Made by a program: the position numbers and the translations under genes. From CAKZSB01 sp964573105 (GTDB lineage Bacteria > Pseudomonadota > Gammaproteobacteria > Granulosicoccales > Granulosicoccaceae), in NCBI GenBank assembly GCA_964573105.1, contig CAZNIS010000005.1:62001-126000 (forward strand): a stretch of 64,000 nucleotides of DNA, in the 5' to 3' direction. This document shows positions 53,316 to 62,733 of the stretch, one piece after another (positions within the stretch are counted from its first letter, which is position 1; each line of letters begins with the position of its first letter). Under the pieces are notes generated by a model. It was not told where the DNA came from, did no database searches, and saw nothing but the letters and a program-made list of their open reading frames with translations.

Positions 53316-53846
53316 ATGTCAAAAACAGACGATCCAGATCTACCCCTAAATTCGCTCGACGACGAAGCGCCCAGCAAATCGCAACTCAAGCGAGACGCCA
53401 GGGCCGTGCTTGAACTCGCCGGCCGGTTGCTCGACGCGCGCCAAAGCCAAATCGCCCGCCTGGACCTGCCTGAGCCGGTTGCCGCCGCAATCACCGAAGG
53501 GCGAGCGATCAATCGATTCGGCGCCAGGAAGAGACACACCCAGTATCTGGCCAAGCTGCTGCGCAAAGAGGCAGATGTGGACGCGATACGGTGTCAGCTG
53601 AAGGAACCACCGGGCCGCGTCCAGGCGGAACCTGAAATCCCGAACGAACGCCACGAACAAATGGTTTCTCTGCTGTGTAACGACCAGCAAGCAGGATTCA
53701 AAAGACTGCGGGAAGAATACCCCACGCTTGCGCTGCAGCGCGTTTCACGCTTGCTCAGGCAACTGAACCAGCAGCAGCCAACAACGAACGGCCATGCAAA
53801 AGCACACGCAGACTTGCTGGCGCTACTTGAGGCTCACAGCAAATAG
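53316..53846 (+). CDS. darP: Ribosome biogenesis factor DarP (YjgA, DUF615)
   Basis: A 176-residue helical protein that binds late 50S precursors in E. coli. The family pattern KSQLKRDARAVLELAGRLLD near the start, then IARLDLPEPVAAAITEGRAI, RKRHTQYLAKLLRKEADVD and the C-terminal LRQLNQQQ segment fit well. The ATG is at 53316. In E. coli the gene neighbours pmbA; here the next gene is yhdP, convergent, with eight bases between. Confidence 0.9.
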   Translation: MSKTDDPDLPLNSLDDEAPSKSQLKRDARAVLELAGRLLDARQSQIARLDLPEPVAAAITEGRAINRFGARKRHTQYLAKLLRKEADVDAIRCQLKEPPGRVQAEPEIPNERHEQMVSLLCNDQQAGFKRLREEYPTLALQRVSRLLRQLNQQQPTTNGHAKAHADLLALLEAHSK

Positions 53847-53854
53847 CAGGCTTG

Positions 53855-56800
53855 TCACTGCGCCCGGGTTACTGCCTGACTGCGCGGCTGGGGCACGAGG
53901 CTCCAGGTGGGCTCTTCCCAGCTGCCGCCCAGTATGTACTGGCGCCGACCCACTTCGTCGAGATTCAGTCCAACCCCTTTGAGGATTTCATCTGCAACCA
54001 GCGCAGTGACGCCGACAGCCGCACCGCCCGATAATATCCCCAACAGCGGCAGCGCGCCGCTGACCCGTGGCAACACTTCTATATTCTGATCATACTTCTG
54101 GTTGACAAAATCGGTCTTCCCGCGCACCAGAATCTCGGCAACCGGTCCGGACAGACGCAATGATTCGGTACTGGCAACCCCGTCCATAATCGAAAAATTT
54201 CCATTGACCGCACTGTATTCAAGACCCGACTCGTACAGATCGCGAAAGTCCAGCGTCAATCGCCGGGGTAGCGCCTGCAGCGCAAAAAGCCCCAGTATTC
54301 GGCCAGCGCCAGGATCGACTGTGAGTATGCGTCCATTTCTGAGGTTGAAAAATAATTGACCGGCGATGCTGGCGAGATCTGGCGCATAGGCCTCTGACGG
54401 CCATCGCAGCGATAGCGCGACCTCACCCACCCCCGATGCCAGCGTCTGGCCACCGCCAATTTCCGCCACCGCGCGACCAACGTCGAGAAACGTCGAATTG
54501 ACGTCGATCGAGGTGCTGTGATCCAGTTGCCCGCCGCGCTCTCGCACACTCCAGCGCCCGCTGCCGCTGACTCGCATCGAATCCTGCTTGGCAGACAACC
54601 CGGTGATCGCCATGCCGTAGTCCTCGGGACGCGTGCGCAGAGACACCCGGGAGAACTGCCAATTGTCCCATTTCAGTTTCTTGACACTGATGTTGAACGG
54701 AGGCAACTCACGGGGATCAAGTGACGGGTCTGTCACGTTGCCCCCTTCGGACTCCTCGCCCATCGCCGCCAGCAGCTCACGATCAAGGAAATCAAGTTGC
54801 AGCAGCAGCGGCTCGCTGGCCTGATTTGTTTTGCGCAACAACAACTCGCCGGCGACAAAGTCGTTGTCGACACGGTGCACCTGATGGGTCCCGTCGCGAA
54901 AGGCGGTGTAATGCATGGCACCGAATAATTGCGAGCCGACACGCGCCTGTGCCGCGTGCAGATTGGCAAACAACGGGAAGACTTCCTTGCTTGCAGATTC
55001 GTCTGCTGACTCGCTGATATCCAGCGCGAAGTCCACCCAGGCCTGCGCGTCTACCACATCGACATTGCCGTTGACTGCGATACCAGTCCAGGGCAGGACC
55101 GTGTTGTTCGAACCACCCAGCGCAAAGGCCATGCTTTCGACTTTTTCATCGACTACCCGGATTCGCCCTTCAAGCAACTCGGGTACTCTGATCCACCAGT
55201 CACGATCAGGGGCGGAAAAGTTCACCTCTATCGTCGTCGGCAGCGGCGTCGACGCCGACTTGGCGAGAGGTTCGGGCAACACAATCGCAGTACCCTGCAA
55301 ATCGCTCGTCGCTTTTAGCGACACGTCAGCCGGTGCATTGTCCGGCTGTCGCACATCGAGTTGCACTTGCCAGGGCGATACCCCGTTGAATGCCGGTGGC
55401 AGGTCGATATCGTAGGAGCGCAGAATACTCGCCACCGACATTTGTCCACTGACAAATACGCTATTGGTCTTTACACCACCGGGTTTGCGGCGCACAGCAT
55501 TTATCTGCATCGGCAGGCCGAGATAGCGCGCGGCCAGGTTTTTGGTATCCACACCGTCGCGGGTAAAGCCAATCTGCCCACTAACGTTTTGCAATTTAAG
55601 GCCATATTCGCGCGCTTGCACGCTGGCGTTGTCGAGTGTGATATCGCCGTTGACCACCAGCCCGTCCGCAATCGAGCCGCGCAACGGAATCTGCAGATCG
55701 AGATTGAGGCTGCCGTTACCGCTGCCGACGGCATCGCCGAAATACTGCCCCACCCCTTCTCGCAAAGGACCACGTTGCATGAAATCGAGCATGTCGGGCA
55801 CAGGTCCATCGGCCTGCGCCTGCACGTCGAGCACGGGCTTGAAGTAGTTGTCCAGCGTGATCGCGCCGCGGTTGACATCGGCACCGCGTATGCGGCCGCG
55901 GTACAACTCGCCGTTTAGCCCAGACGCATCGACATACAAAGTGCCGCTGGCATTCTCGACGTCGGGCCAGCCATCGCGGTAGTGGACGCGCGCATCGGTG
56001 AACTCGAATTGCGCCGACGCTGTGCCCTTACCCCTGATGGGTGCGAAATTGCGCATGTCTCCCTGCAGATCAAACTGACTGTGGACCAGATTGCCGCTGA
56101 CGATTGCACTGTTCAGCCACCGATACAGGCCCGGTTTGATGAACGGTCGCGGCAGGTATTTGTCCGCCTGCGCAAGATCACCGCCCAGCAGGCGTGTCTG
56201 CAGCACCATCGGCAGGCTGCCATCTGCACGACTGGCCAGTGTCAGCGAAGAGCGGCTGGCGAAATCGGCCGTTTCGATTTGCAGGTCCTGCGCCGACAAA
56301 TCCCATCGCCCGTCGCCCAACGCAAATCGCAACGTGCCGGCCAGCGCCACTGGCGGCAATGCGTGCTCCGTCAGTCGGCCTCCATCCACGGCAACCTGTT
56401 GCCTGGGAATGGTCAGTCGTCCAACGCCCTCGCGCAGGTAGATTTCGCCGCGCAGATCCGTCACACCCGGCACCTTGCCGCGTGCATCCGTGGTCAAATT
56501 TGAGACATCTGCCACCAAAGTGTGCAGACGGGTTTTGCCGCCTCGATGATACGACAGCCCCAACAGCCAGTCGCTGAGCTTGCCAGAACGCACGGTATCG
56601 AACCACGCGCTGGTGTTGTCCGGCTGCCGGGCACTCAGGAAAGCACGTAGCGACGGTGAGGCCAGCGGCTCGAACGCCGGTCCGGCGACGCGAATATCGC
56701 GCACTTGACGTGTGCGCTTGTCAAGCGCGACGTCGAGACCGGATAAATCGTACCGACCATCGTCAAAGCGGGCGACCAGCTCGTTGAATCGAGCGTGCCA

Positions 56801-57751
56801 GCCATTGCTGTTGCGATTCCAATCGACATCAACCGCCAATTGCGTGGCAAGTTCTGACTCGCCATCTGCTACCAGCAACGGCTCGGCGGCGAGAATCGCC
56901 CGCGCTTGCGTCAACCGGGTGCCTTGCCATTCGCCCCACAATTGCACATCGCCAAGCCCGGCAATTTCCCATTCACGCAAACCGGCAAATCGGGCCAGTT
57001 CTTCCAGGTCGAGCCCGAGCCCGTTCATGTAAAAGCGTCCGGCCCAACCCTTGATGTTCTGCGCGTTACCACTGAAATCGAATGCGGCCACCGAGACATC
57101 ACCCAACTCGTTCGGCAGCGCACTGCTGATTCTGATCTTGTGCTGATCGCCGTCGTTGAAAGCTCTGATGTTGAGTTTATCGAGCTTGTAGTCACGATCG
57201 CGCGCCTCGTCGCGCAACAGGATCTCGGCATCCAGAATTGCGATGCTATCGGCGTTAAACAGCCACTCCAGAGCACTGGCACCGCGCTTCGCATTACTGT
57301 TGCCAGTATCGCCGCCGTTGCCGCGCGCCAATGACAAACGCTGATAGCCCTGCACACTTATTCGACCACTACCTTCGTAGGCGGCGACCAGCGACAGGCC
57401 GTGCAGACTCACATTGCGAACCGTGAGTTTGCGCTGCAACAGCATGTCTCGCGCGTTGAGCTGTAAATCGAGTTTTGGCAGAACCAGACGGGTGCGCTCG
57501 CCATTGGGTGACTTGACCCGTACCCCGGTCAGGCTGGCCTTGGCATCAAAGCGGTTCCAGACCAGCTCGATGTCGTTAATCTGAACCGGACTGCCGAGAT
57601 AACTGCCGGCAAGGGCTGCGATCTGCTCTTTGTAGTCATGGACGTAGAACACCGCGACGCGCGCACCGGCCAGTGCCAGTGCCGCCAGCATCAGCAGCGC
57701 ACAGAAGGTGTAGAGCAGAAATTTAGCGGTGAATTTGAGGCTCTTCTTCAC
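53855..57751 (-). CDS. YhdP-family AsmA-like protein
   Basis: A 1298-residue envelope protein of the YhdP family, one of the AsmA-like bridges that carry phospholipid to the outer membrane. An N-terminal membrane helix (about 10-32) anchors it. The remaining periplasmic part is a very long beta groove with DUF3971 in the middle and the AsmA_2 region near the C-terminus (DFRDLYESGLEYSAVNGNFS). E. coli YhdP has 1266 residues. The start is GTG at 57751. It follows rng by 126 bases, the conserved maf-rng-yhdP order. Confidence 0.93.
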   Translation of the reverse strand: MKKSLKFTAKFLLYTFCALLMLAALALAGARVAVFYVHDYKEQIAALAGSYLGSPVQINDIELVWNRFDAKASLTGVRVKSPNGERTRLVLPKLDLQLNARDMLLQRKLTVRNVSLHGLSLVAAYEGSGRISVQGYQRLSLARGNGGDTGNSNAKRGASALEWLFNADSIAILDAEILLRDEARDRDYKLDKLNIRAFNDGDQHKIRISSALPNELGDVSVAAFDFSGNAQNIKGWAGRFYMNGLGLDLEELARFAGLREWEIAGLGDVQLWGEWQGTRLTQARAILAAEPLLVADGESELATQLAVDVDWNRNSNGWHARFNELVARFDDGRYDLSGLDVALDKRTRQVRDIRVAGPAFEPLASPSLRAFLSARQPDNTSAWFDTVRSGKLSDWLLGLSYHRGGKTRLHTLVADVSNLTTDARGKVPGVTDLRGEIYLREGVGRLTIPRQQVAVDGGRLTEHALPPVALAGTLRFALGDGRWDLSAQDLQIETADFASRSSLTLASRADGSLPMVLQTRLLGGDLAQADKYLPRPFIKPGLYRWLNSAIVSGNLVHSQFDLQGDMRNFAPIRGKGTASAQFEFTDARVHYRDGWPDVENASGTLYVDASGLNGELYRGRIRGADVNRGAITLDNYFKPVLDVQAQADGPVPDMLDFMQRGPLREGVGQYFGDAVGSGNGSLNLDLQIPLRGSIADGLVVNGDITLDNASVQAREYGLKLQNVSGQIGFTRDGVDTKNLAARYLGLPMQINAVRRKPGGVKTNSVFVSGQMSVASILRSYDIDLPPAFNGVSPWQVQLDVRQPDNAPADVSLKATSDLQGTAIVLPEPLAKSASTPLPTTIEVNFSAPDRDWWIRVPELLEGRIRVVDEKVESMAFALGGSNNTVLPWTGIAVNGNVDVVDAQAWVDFALDISESADESASKEVFPLFANLHAAQARVGSQLFGAMHYTAFRDGTHQVHRVDNDFVAGELLLRKTNQASEPLLLQLDFLDRELLAAMGEESEGGNVTDPSLDPRELPPFNISVKKLKWDNWQFSRVSLRTRPEDYGMAITGLSAKQDSMRVSGSGRWSVRERGGQLDHSTSIDVNSTFLDVGRAVAEIGGGQTLASGVGEVALSLRWPSEAYAPDLASIAGQLFFNLRNGRILTVDPGAGRILGLFALQALPRRLTLDFRDLYESGLEYSAVNGNFSIMDGVASTESLRLSGPVAEILVRGKTDFVNQKYDQNIEVLPRVSGALPLLGILSGGAAVGVTALVADEILKGVGLNLDEVGRRQYILGGSWEEPTWSLVPQPRSQAVTRAQ

Positions 57752-57877
57752 ACCAGCTTACCCATCGGGATGCGCGCAGACACCCCGATCGCTCGACGCG
57801 ATTTCGAAGCATTGCAGGTGCCCATCATGATCGACAGTAACTGGCCATTGGAATCCGTGTCGCAGAGAAAAACTGCT

Positions 57878-59344
57878 CTACAGGATCACCACGTCGTACT
57901 GGTCGCGGTTGTACATGCTTTCGGCCTGCAGCCGAATGGGCACTGCGATGAATTCTTCGAGTTCGGCAAAGTAGTCGGATTGCTCTTCCAAACACATGTC
58001 GACCACCTCAGGGGCGGCGACAACAGTGAGAGATTTGACATCAAATTGCCTTACTTGCCGGATTATTTCACGCGAGATTTCGTAACATACTGTTTCAGCT
58101 GTGCGAAGCAAGCCGCGACCATTGCAGGTAGGACACTCTGAGCACAGCACCTGTTCGAGACTCTCGCGAGTGCGCTTGCGCGTCATCTCGACCAGTCCAA
58201 GACTGGATACCTCACAAACCTGTGTGCGGGCGTGGTCCCGATCAAGAGCCTTGTCGAGCGCACGCATCACCTGACGCTTGTGCTCATCGACGCCCATATC
58301 GATGAAATCGATGATGATGATGCCGCCGAGGTTTCGCAGCCGTAACTGGCGACCAATCGCCTGCGCCGCCTCGAGGTTGGTCTTGAAGATCGTCTCCTCG
58401 AGGTTGCGGTGGCCGACAAACGCGCCGGTATTCACATCGATCGTGGTCATCGACTCGGTTTGATCGAAGACCAGATGCCCACCCGATTTGAGCTGCACCT
58501 TGCGCTCAAGTGCCTTTTGAATCTCGTCCTCAACACCGTAGATATCAAAGATTGGCCGCTCGCCGGGGTAGTGCTCGATGCGCGGTAACATCTCGGGCAG
58601 GTACTCCGATGCAAATTCACAGGCCTTGAGATAAGACTCACGCGAGTCGATGCGAATGCGCTCGACGCTTACACCGACGAGATCGCGCAGCGTACGCTGC
58701 ATCAGCGGCAGCTCGCTGTAGACGATATCGCCCGGACTGGCATTTGGAATCTCGCTCGCGATGCGCGCCCAGAGTTTGTGCAGGAATGCGACATCGTTGC
58801 TGATAATCTCGCCATCGACGCCCTCGGCCGCTGTTCTAACGATATAGCCACCGTCGCCAAACTGCTCCTGTACCTGACGGATCACGTCGCGCAGGCGCTC
58901 GCGCTCGCCCTCATCCTCGATCTTGGTCGACACCCCAACCGTGTTCTCATCCGGCAGGTAGACGAGATAGCGCGACGGCGCCGTCAGGTGGGTGGTCAAG
59001 CGTGCGCCCTTGGTACCGAGCGGATTCTTGATGACCTGTACGGCGATCTTTTGCTCTTCCTGCAGTACTTCGCGAATCGGTTTCTGGTGTTTTTCGCCAG
59101 CCTCATCGACAACCGCACTCCCGGCGACATCAGATACGTGCAAAAACGCCGCACGCTCGAGGCCGATATCGACAAAAGCCGCCTCCATTCCGGGCAAAAC
59201 CCGCACGACGCGGCCAACGAATATATTCCCCACCAACACCGTACGCGCGCGCCGCTCGATTGATACTTCTGTCAGCACGCCGTTCTCGACCATCGCTACG
59301 CGAGTTTCCCGCGGTGATACATTAATGAGAATTTCTTCGGACAT
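57878..59344 (-). CDS. rng: Ribonuclease G
   Basis: RNase G trims the 5' end of 16S rRNA and cuts some mRNAs. The 488-residue protein has an S1 domain with an inserted sub-domain (VGNIFVGRVVRVLPGMEAAF), the catalytic Asp pair in SMTTIDVNTGAFVG and GGIIIIDFIDM, and the zinc link CPTC before NGRG. It lacks the long C-terminal scaffold of RNase E. It starts with ATG three bases after maf. The region upstream of the yhdP gene may contain its own promoter. Confidence 0.96.
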   Translation of the reverse strand: MSEEILINVSPRETRVAMVENGVLTEVSIERRARTVLVGNIFVGRVVRVLPGMEAAFVDIGLERAAFLHVSDVAGSAVVDEAGEKHQKPIREVLQEEQKIAVQVIKNPLGTKGARLTTHLTAPSRYLVYLPDENTVGVSTKIEDEGERERLRDVIRQVQEQFGDGGYIVRTAAEGVDGEIISNDVAFLHKLWARIASEIPNASPGDIVYSELPLMQRTLRDLVGVSVERIRIDSRESYLKACEFASEYLPEMLPRIEHYPGERPIFDIYGVEDEIQKALERKVQLKSGGHLVFDQTESMTTIDVNTGAFVGHRNLEETIFKTNLEAAQAIGRQLRLRNLGGIIIIDFIDMGVDEHKRQVMRALDKALDRDHARTQVCEVSSLGLVEMTRKRTRESLEQVLCSECPTCNGRGLLRTAETVCYEISREIIRQVRQFDVKSLTVVAAPEVVDMCLEEQSDYFAELEEFIAVPIRLQAESMYNRDQYDVVIL

Positions 59345-59347
59345 GCC

Positions 59348-59950
59348 CTATCGTTCCCTGGTCGGGTCCGATGGCTCGCACCCATCGGCAAAGCAAACTC
59401 CGAATTGCTCAAGCAACCCGGCAGTTTCAAACAACGGCAGCCCGACCACATTGGTGTAGGAACCGTCGATGCGCGAAATAAACGCCGCCGCCAACCCCTG
59501 AATCGCGTAGCCTCCCGCTTTCCCTTGTGGCTCGCCAGATTGCCAGTAGGCCTTACGCTCAGCGAGCGTAATGGCTCTCATCCAGACGTGCGTGATGCAC
59601 TCGGCAACCTCGACCCTGGCACCCTGGCGCACCGCCACACCGGTTCTGACCGTGTGCCGCGCATCCGACAGCTGGTCGAAAATTTGCGCAAAGTGATCAA
59701 ACCCGGACGGCTTGCCGATGATGTTCCCGTCGATCTCAATCGTTGTGTCCGCCGCCAGCACCAGATCATCGGGATTACACGGAACCGACTGTGCCTTACT
59801 CCCGGCAAGCCTGCGCACGTAGTCGCCGGCCGCTTCCCCGGCAAGCGGCGTCTCATCGATATCCGCCGGCTGCTGCGAGACGCTGTAACCCAGTTGCGCG
59901 AGCAATTCGACCCGCCGCTGGGATGCGGAAGCTAGCACGATATTCGGCAT
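59348..59950 (-). CDS. maf: Maf-family nucleoside triphosphate pyrophosphatase
   Basis: A 200-residue Maf house-cleaning enzyme that hydrolyses unusual or excess nucleoside triphosphates; the YhdE-like set prefers dTTP/UTP. The signature ASASQRRVELLAQLGY, VLAADTTIEIDGNIIGKP and PQGKAGGYAIQGLAAAFI are all intact. The ATG is at 59950. It lies six bases after rlmH and just before rng, as in most gammaproteobacteria. Confidence 0.94.
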   Translation of the reverse strand: MPNIVLASASQRRVELLAQLGYSVSQQPADIDETPLAGEAAGDYVRRLAGSKAQSVPCNPDDLVLAADTTIEIDGNIIGKPSGFDHFAQIFDQLSDARHTVRTGVAVRQGARVEVAECITHVWMRAITLAERKAYWQSGEPQGKAGGYAIQGLAAAFISRIDGSYTNVVGLPLFETAGLLEQFGVCFADGCEPSDPTRER

Positions 59951-59956
59951 CGGTTG

Positions 59957-60430
59957 TCAGGCCCTGTGATAAGGGTGGTTATTAAGCAGACTGCAGGCGC
60001 GGTAGATTTGTTCAGCGACAATGACCCGCACCAGTCCATGCGGGAAGGTCAGCGCCGATAACGACCAGCTTTCACGAGCGTGCTTTCGGCACTCATCTGA
60101 CAGACCATCTGCACCACCAACCAACAGACTGACGTCGCGGTAGCTGTCCATCCAGACCTGCAGGCGGCGGGCAAATTTGGCGCTGTTGAGGTTGCTACCG
60201 GCCTCGTCGAGTGCCACCACATGGCTGCCGGCCGGCACCGCAGCCAACAGCCGGGCGCCATCCTGTCGGATCACTTCACCACTCGACTGGCGTTGGCTCT
60301 TGCGACTGGTGGGCAGTGTTTTCAGTGATAACGCGCAGTCGCGCCCCAGGCGCTGAGCATACTCCTGATAGCCAGCGTCGACCCAGTCCGGCATCCGCCC
60401 GGCGACTGTAAGAAGATGAATTGTCAGCAA
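59957..60430 (-). CDS. rlmH: 23S rRNA (pseudouridine(1915)-N3)-methyltransferase
   Basis: RlmH methylates pseudouridine 1915 of assembled 70S ribosomes. The 157-residue SPOUT enzyme has RMPDWVDAGYQEYAQRL near the start, VALDEAGSNLNSAKFARRL, LVGGADGLSD and the C-terminal LVRVIVAEQIYRACSLLNNHPYH. The start is TTG at 60430, 12 bases after rsfS. The rsfS-rlmH pair is conserved widely. Confidence 0.95.
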   Translation of the reverse strand: MLTIHLLTVAGRMPDWVDAGYQEYAQRLGRDCALSLKTLPTSRKSQRQSSGEVIRQDGARLLAAVPAGSHVVALDEAGSNLNSAKFARRLQVWMDSYRDVSLLVGGADGLSDECRKHARESWSLSALTFPHGLVRVIVAEQIYRACSLLNNHPYHRA

Positions 60431-60442
60431 CGACGATCCCGT

Positions 60443-60844
60443 TCAACTGCCGACGCTTTCGGCCGGCTGCAATTGCCCCGAGCCCAGTTCGACCTGCCAG
60501 AGTTTTTCCAGCGAATAGAAATCGCGCGCTTCGCGCGTCATGACGTGAATAAGCACATCACCGAGGTCCACCAGTATCCAGTTACCATCGGTTTCACCCT
60601 CAACGCCCAGCGGGCGATTGCCGGCTTTTTTCGACTGCTCGATCACTTCATTGGCCAGAGACTTGACGTGCCGTTGCGAGGTGCCGCTGACAACGATCAT
60701 CCAGTCGGCAAAAGAGGACTTCTCGGCTACATCGATGACAGTGAGATCGACTGCTTTCATCGATTCCAGTGCATCGCAGGCGACCTGCCGCAGCTGTTCA
60801 GGTGTCAGGTTTTTGGTTTCCTTGTGAATCAGACCAGGCTCCAT
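60443..60844 (-). CDS. rsfS: Ribosomal silencing factor RsfS
   Basis: RsfS binds L14 and blocks subunit joining when nutrients are short. The family block (LRQVACDALESMKAVDLTVI, FADWMIVVSGTSQRHVKSLA, DGNWILVDLGDVLIHVM) is complete. The ATG at 60844 gives 133 residues and a 47-base overlap with nadD. The conserved region begins only near residue 14. A later, non-ATG start, such as the CTG with AAGGA upstream near 60808, is therefore possible. rlmH follows 12 bases on. Confidence 0.9.
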   Translation of the reverse strand: MEPGLIHKETKNLTPEQLRQVACDALESMKAVDLTVIDVAEKSSFADWMIVVSGTSQRHVKSLANEVIEQSKKAGNRPLGVEGETDGNWILVDLGDVLIHVMTREARDFYSLEKLWQVELGSGQLQPAESVGS

Positions 60845-61442
60845 ATAGGTTGTTCTGTTTAATGTAGGACTGCACATCATAGGGAACCAGAAAATCGATT
60901 TCCATTTCCTGCTCTAAATCTCGCCGGATTCGACTCGAAGAAATATCGAGTTGAGTCACAGAACAAAGTTGTACAGACATCGATCCCGGATGATTGAGCA
61001 TAGCACGGCCGGTATCGTTGAGTTTTTCGCCGGGCCGTTCCATCACCACCAACTCGGCCGAAGCCAGAATATGCTGCCACTCGTGCCAGGTATCAAACAC
61101 GCAAAACTGATCCATGCCGATCACCAGCACAATTCGAGCATCGGGATGGTCGGCCTGAACCGATCGAATGGTATCGATCGAGTAACTGCGCTCGTCGCGA
61201 TGTATCTCACGCTCATCGACCTCGAGGCCATCAATTCGATCGACCGCCAGACGCAGCATGGCCACGCGGTGCGCAGCGGCGACACGCGCCACCGCCCGAT
61301 GCGGTGGATTGCCAGACGGCACAAAACGCAAATGGTCGAAGCTGAACCGTCGGCACACTTCAAACGCGGTACGCAGGTGACCCAGATGAACCGGATCGAA
61401 CGATCCGCCGTAGAGACCGATGCGAGTGGGCGCTGCCGTCAA
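60798..61442 (-). CDS. nadD: Nicotinate-mononucleotide adenylyltransferase
   Basis: NadD makes deamido-NAD from nicotinate mononucleotide and ATP. The 214-residue protein has the nucleotidyltransferase motif GGSFDPVHLGH (12-22), VPSGNPPH, the IGMDQFCVFDTWHEW stretch and the closing ISSSRIRRDL. The start is TTG in a TTGA overlap with proA. rsfS overlaps its 3' end. Confidence 0.95.
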   Translation of the reverse strand: MTAAPTRIGLYGGSFDPVHLGHLRTAFEVCRRFSFDHLRFVPSGNPPHRAVARVAAAHRVAMLRLAVDRIDGLEVDEREIHRDERSYSIDTIRSVQADHPDARIVLVIGMDQFCVFDTWHEWQHILASAELVVMERPGEKLNDTGRAMLNHPGSMSVQLCSVTQLDISSSRIRRDLEQEMEIDFLVPYDVQSYIKQNNLYGAWSDSQGNQKPDT

Positions 61443-62707
61443 CGGGTTGTGCCGTCGCCAATGACGACATACTTCTGTGAAGTCAGCCCCTCCACACCCA
61501 CCGGGCCACGCACGTGCAGGCGATCGGTGCTGATGCCGATTTCAGCCCCCAGGCCGTACTCAAAGCCATCGGCAAAGCAGGTTGCCGCGTTGACCATGAC
61601 CGAGCTTGAATCGACTTCGCGCATGAAGCGCCGCGCTCTGGAAAGATTTTCGGTGATGATAGCATCGGTGTGACCCGACCCATAGCGGGCAATATGTGCC
61701 ATGGCGGCGTCCATGTCATCGACCTGCCGAATCGCCAGCACCGCATCGAGATACTCAGTCGCCCAGTCTTCTTCAGTGGCAGCCGTCGCATCGGGCAACA
61801 GCGCGCGGGTTTGCTCGCACACGCGCAACTCCACCCCCTTGCTGATCAGCTTGTCTGCGAGCGCAGGCAGCACGTCGGCGGCAACCGCCCGCGATACCAG
61901 TAGCGTCTCCATTGCCCCACAGATACCGTAGCGATAGGTCTTTGCGTTAAAGGCGACCGCAATGGCTTTGTCGAGGTCGGCTTCATCGTCAATGTAGGTG
62001 TGACAGATACCGTCCAGATGCTTGATCACCGGTACTTTTGCATCGGCGCTAATGCGTTGGATAAGCCCTTTGCCACCGCGCGGGACAATGACATCGACAT
62101 ACTCTGTCATTGAAATCAAAGCCCCCACGGCGGCGCGATCCGTGGTGCCAACCACACTGACCGCAGCGCCTGGCAGACCACTGTGTTCAAGCCCATCGGC
62201 GATGCAACGGGCGATCGCAACATTCGAGTGAACCGCCTCCGAGCCACCGCGTAAAATGCAAGCATTGCCGCTTTTCAAACAGATGGCCGCGGCATCTGCG
62301 GTGACGTTGGGACGCGACTCGTAAATGATGCCAATCACGCCCAGCGGCACACGCATTTTGCCCACCTGCAAACCGGAGGGCCGGTAGCGCATGTCGGTGA
62401 TCTCGCCAACCGGATCAGGCAGGGACGCGACCTGTCGCAGACCGTTGGCCATGCCTTCGATACGGCTATCCGTCAGCTCAAGCCGATCGAGTAGCGCGGC
62501 GTCGAGATCGCGTTCGCGCCCGGCTTGCATATCGCGCTGGTTCTCGCTGCGCAGCGCGGCGGTGCTATCTTGCAATGCATCGGCGATCGCGTACAACGCG
62601 GCGTTCTTGGCGTTGGTATCTGCCGCTGCCAACACCCGCCCCGCTTCACGCGCCCCCTGCCCCAGTTGGCGTATCGATGCGATGACTTCTGAATTTTCGC
62701 TTGCCAT
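61439..62707 (-). CDS. proA: Gamma-glutamyl phosphate reductase
   Basis: ProA reduces gamma-glutamyl phosphate with NADPH to glutamate semialdehyde for proline. The 422-residue protein has GVIGIIYESRPNVTADAAA, the cofactor site LKSGNACILRGGSEA, IVPRGGKGLIQRI and the catalytic Cys263 in GICGAMETLL. The ATG at 62707 is the family start. It lies 26 bases after holA. proB is not in the window. Confidence 0.96.
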   Translation of the reverse strand: MASENSEVIASIRQLGQGAREAGRVLAAADTNAKNAALYAIADALQDSTAALRSENQRDMQAGRERDLDAALLDRLELTDSRIEGMANGLRQVASLPDPVGEITDMRYRPSGLQVGKMRVPLGVIGIIYESRPNVTADAAAICLKSGNACILRGGSEAVHSNVAIARCIADGLEHSGLPGAAVSVVGTTDRAAVGALISMTEYVDVIVPRGGKGLIQRISADAKVPVIKHLDGICHTYIDDEADLDKAIAVAFNAKTYRYGICGAMETLLVSRAVAADVLPALADKLISKGVELRVCEQTRALLPDATAATEEDWATEYLDAVLAIRQVDDMDAAMAHIARYGSGHTDAIITENLSRARRFMREVDSSSVMVNAATCFADGFEYGLGAEIGISTDRLHVRGPVGVEGLTSQKYVVIGDGTTR

Positions 62708-62733
62708 TCGACTTTTGCCTGTCAATACAGTGT

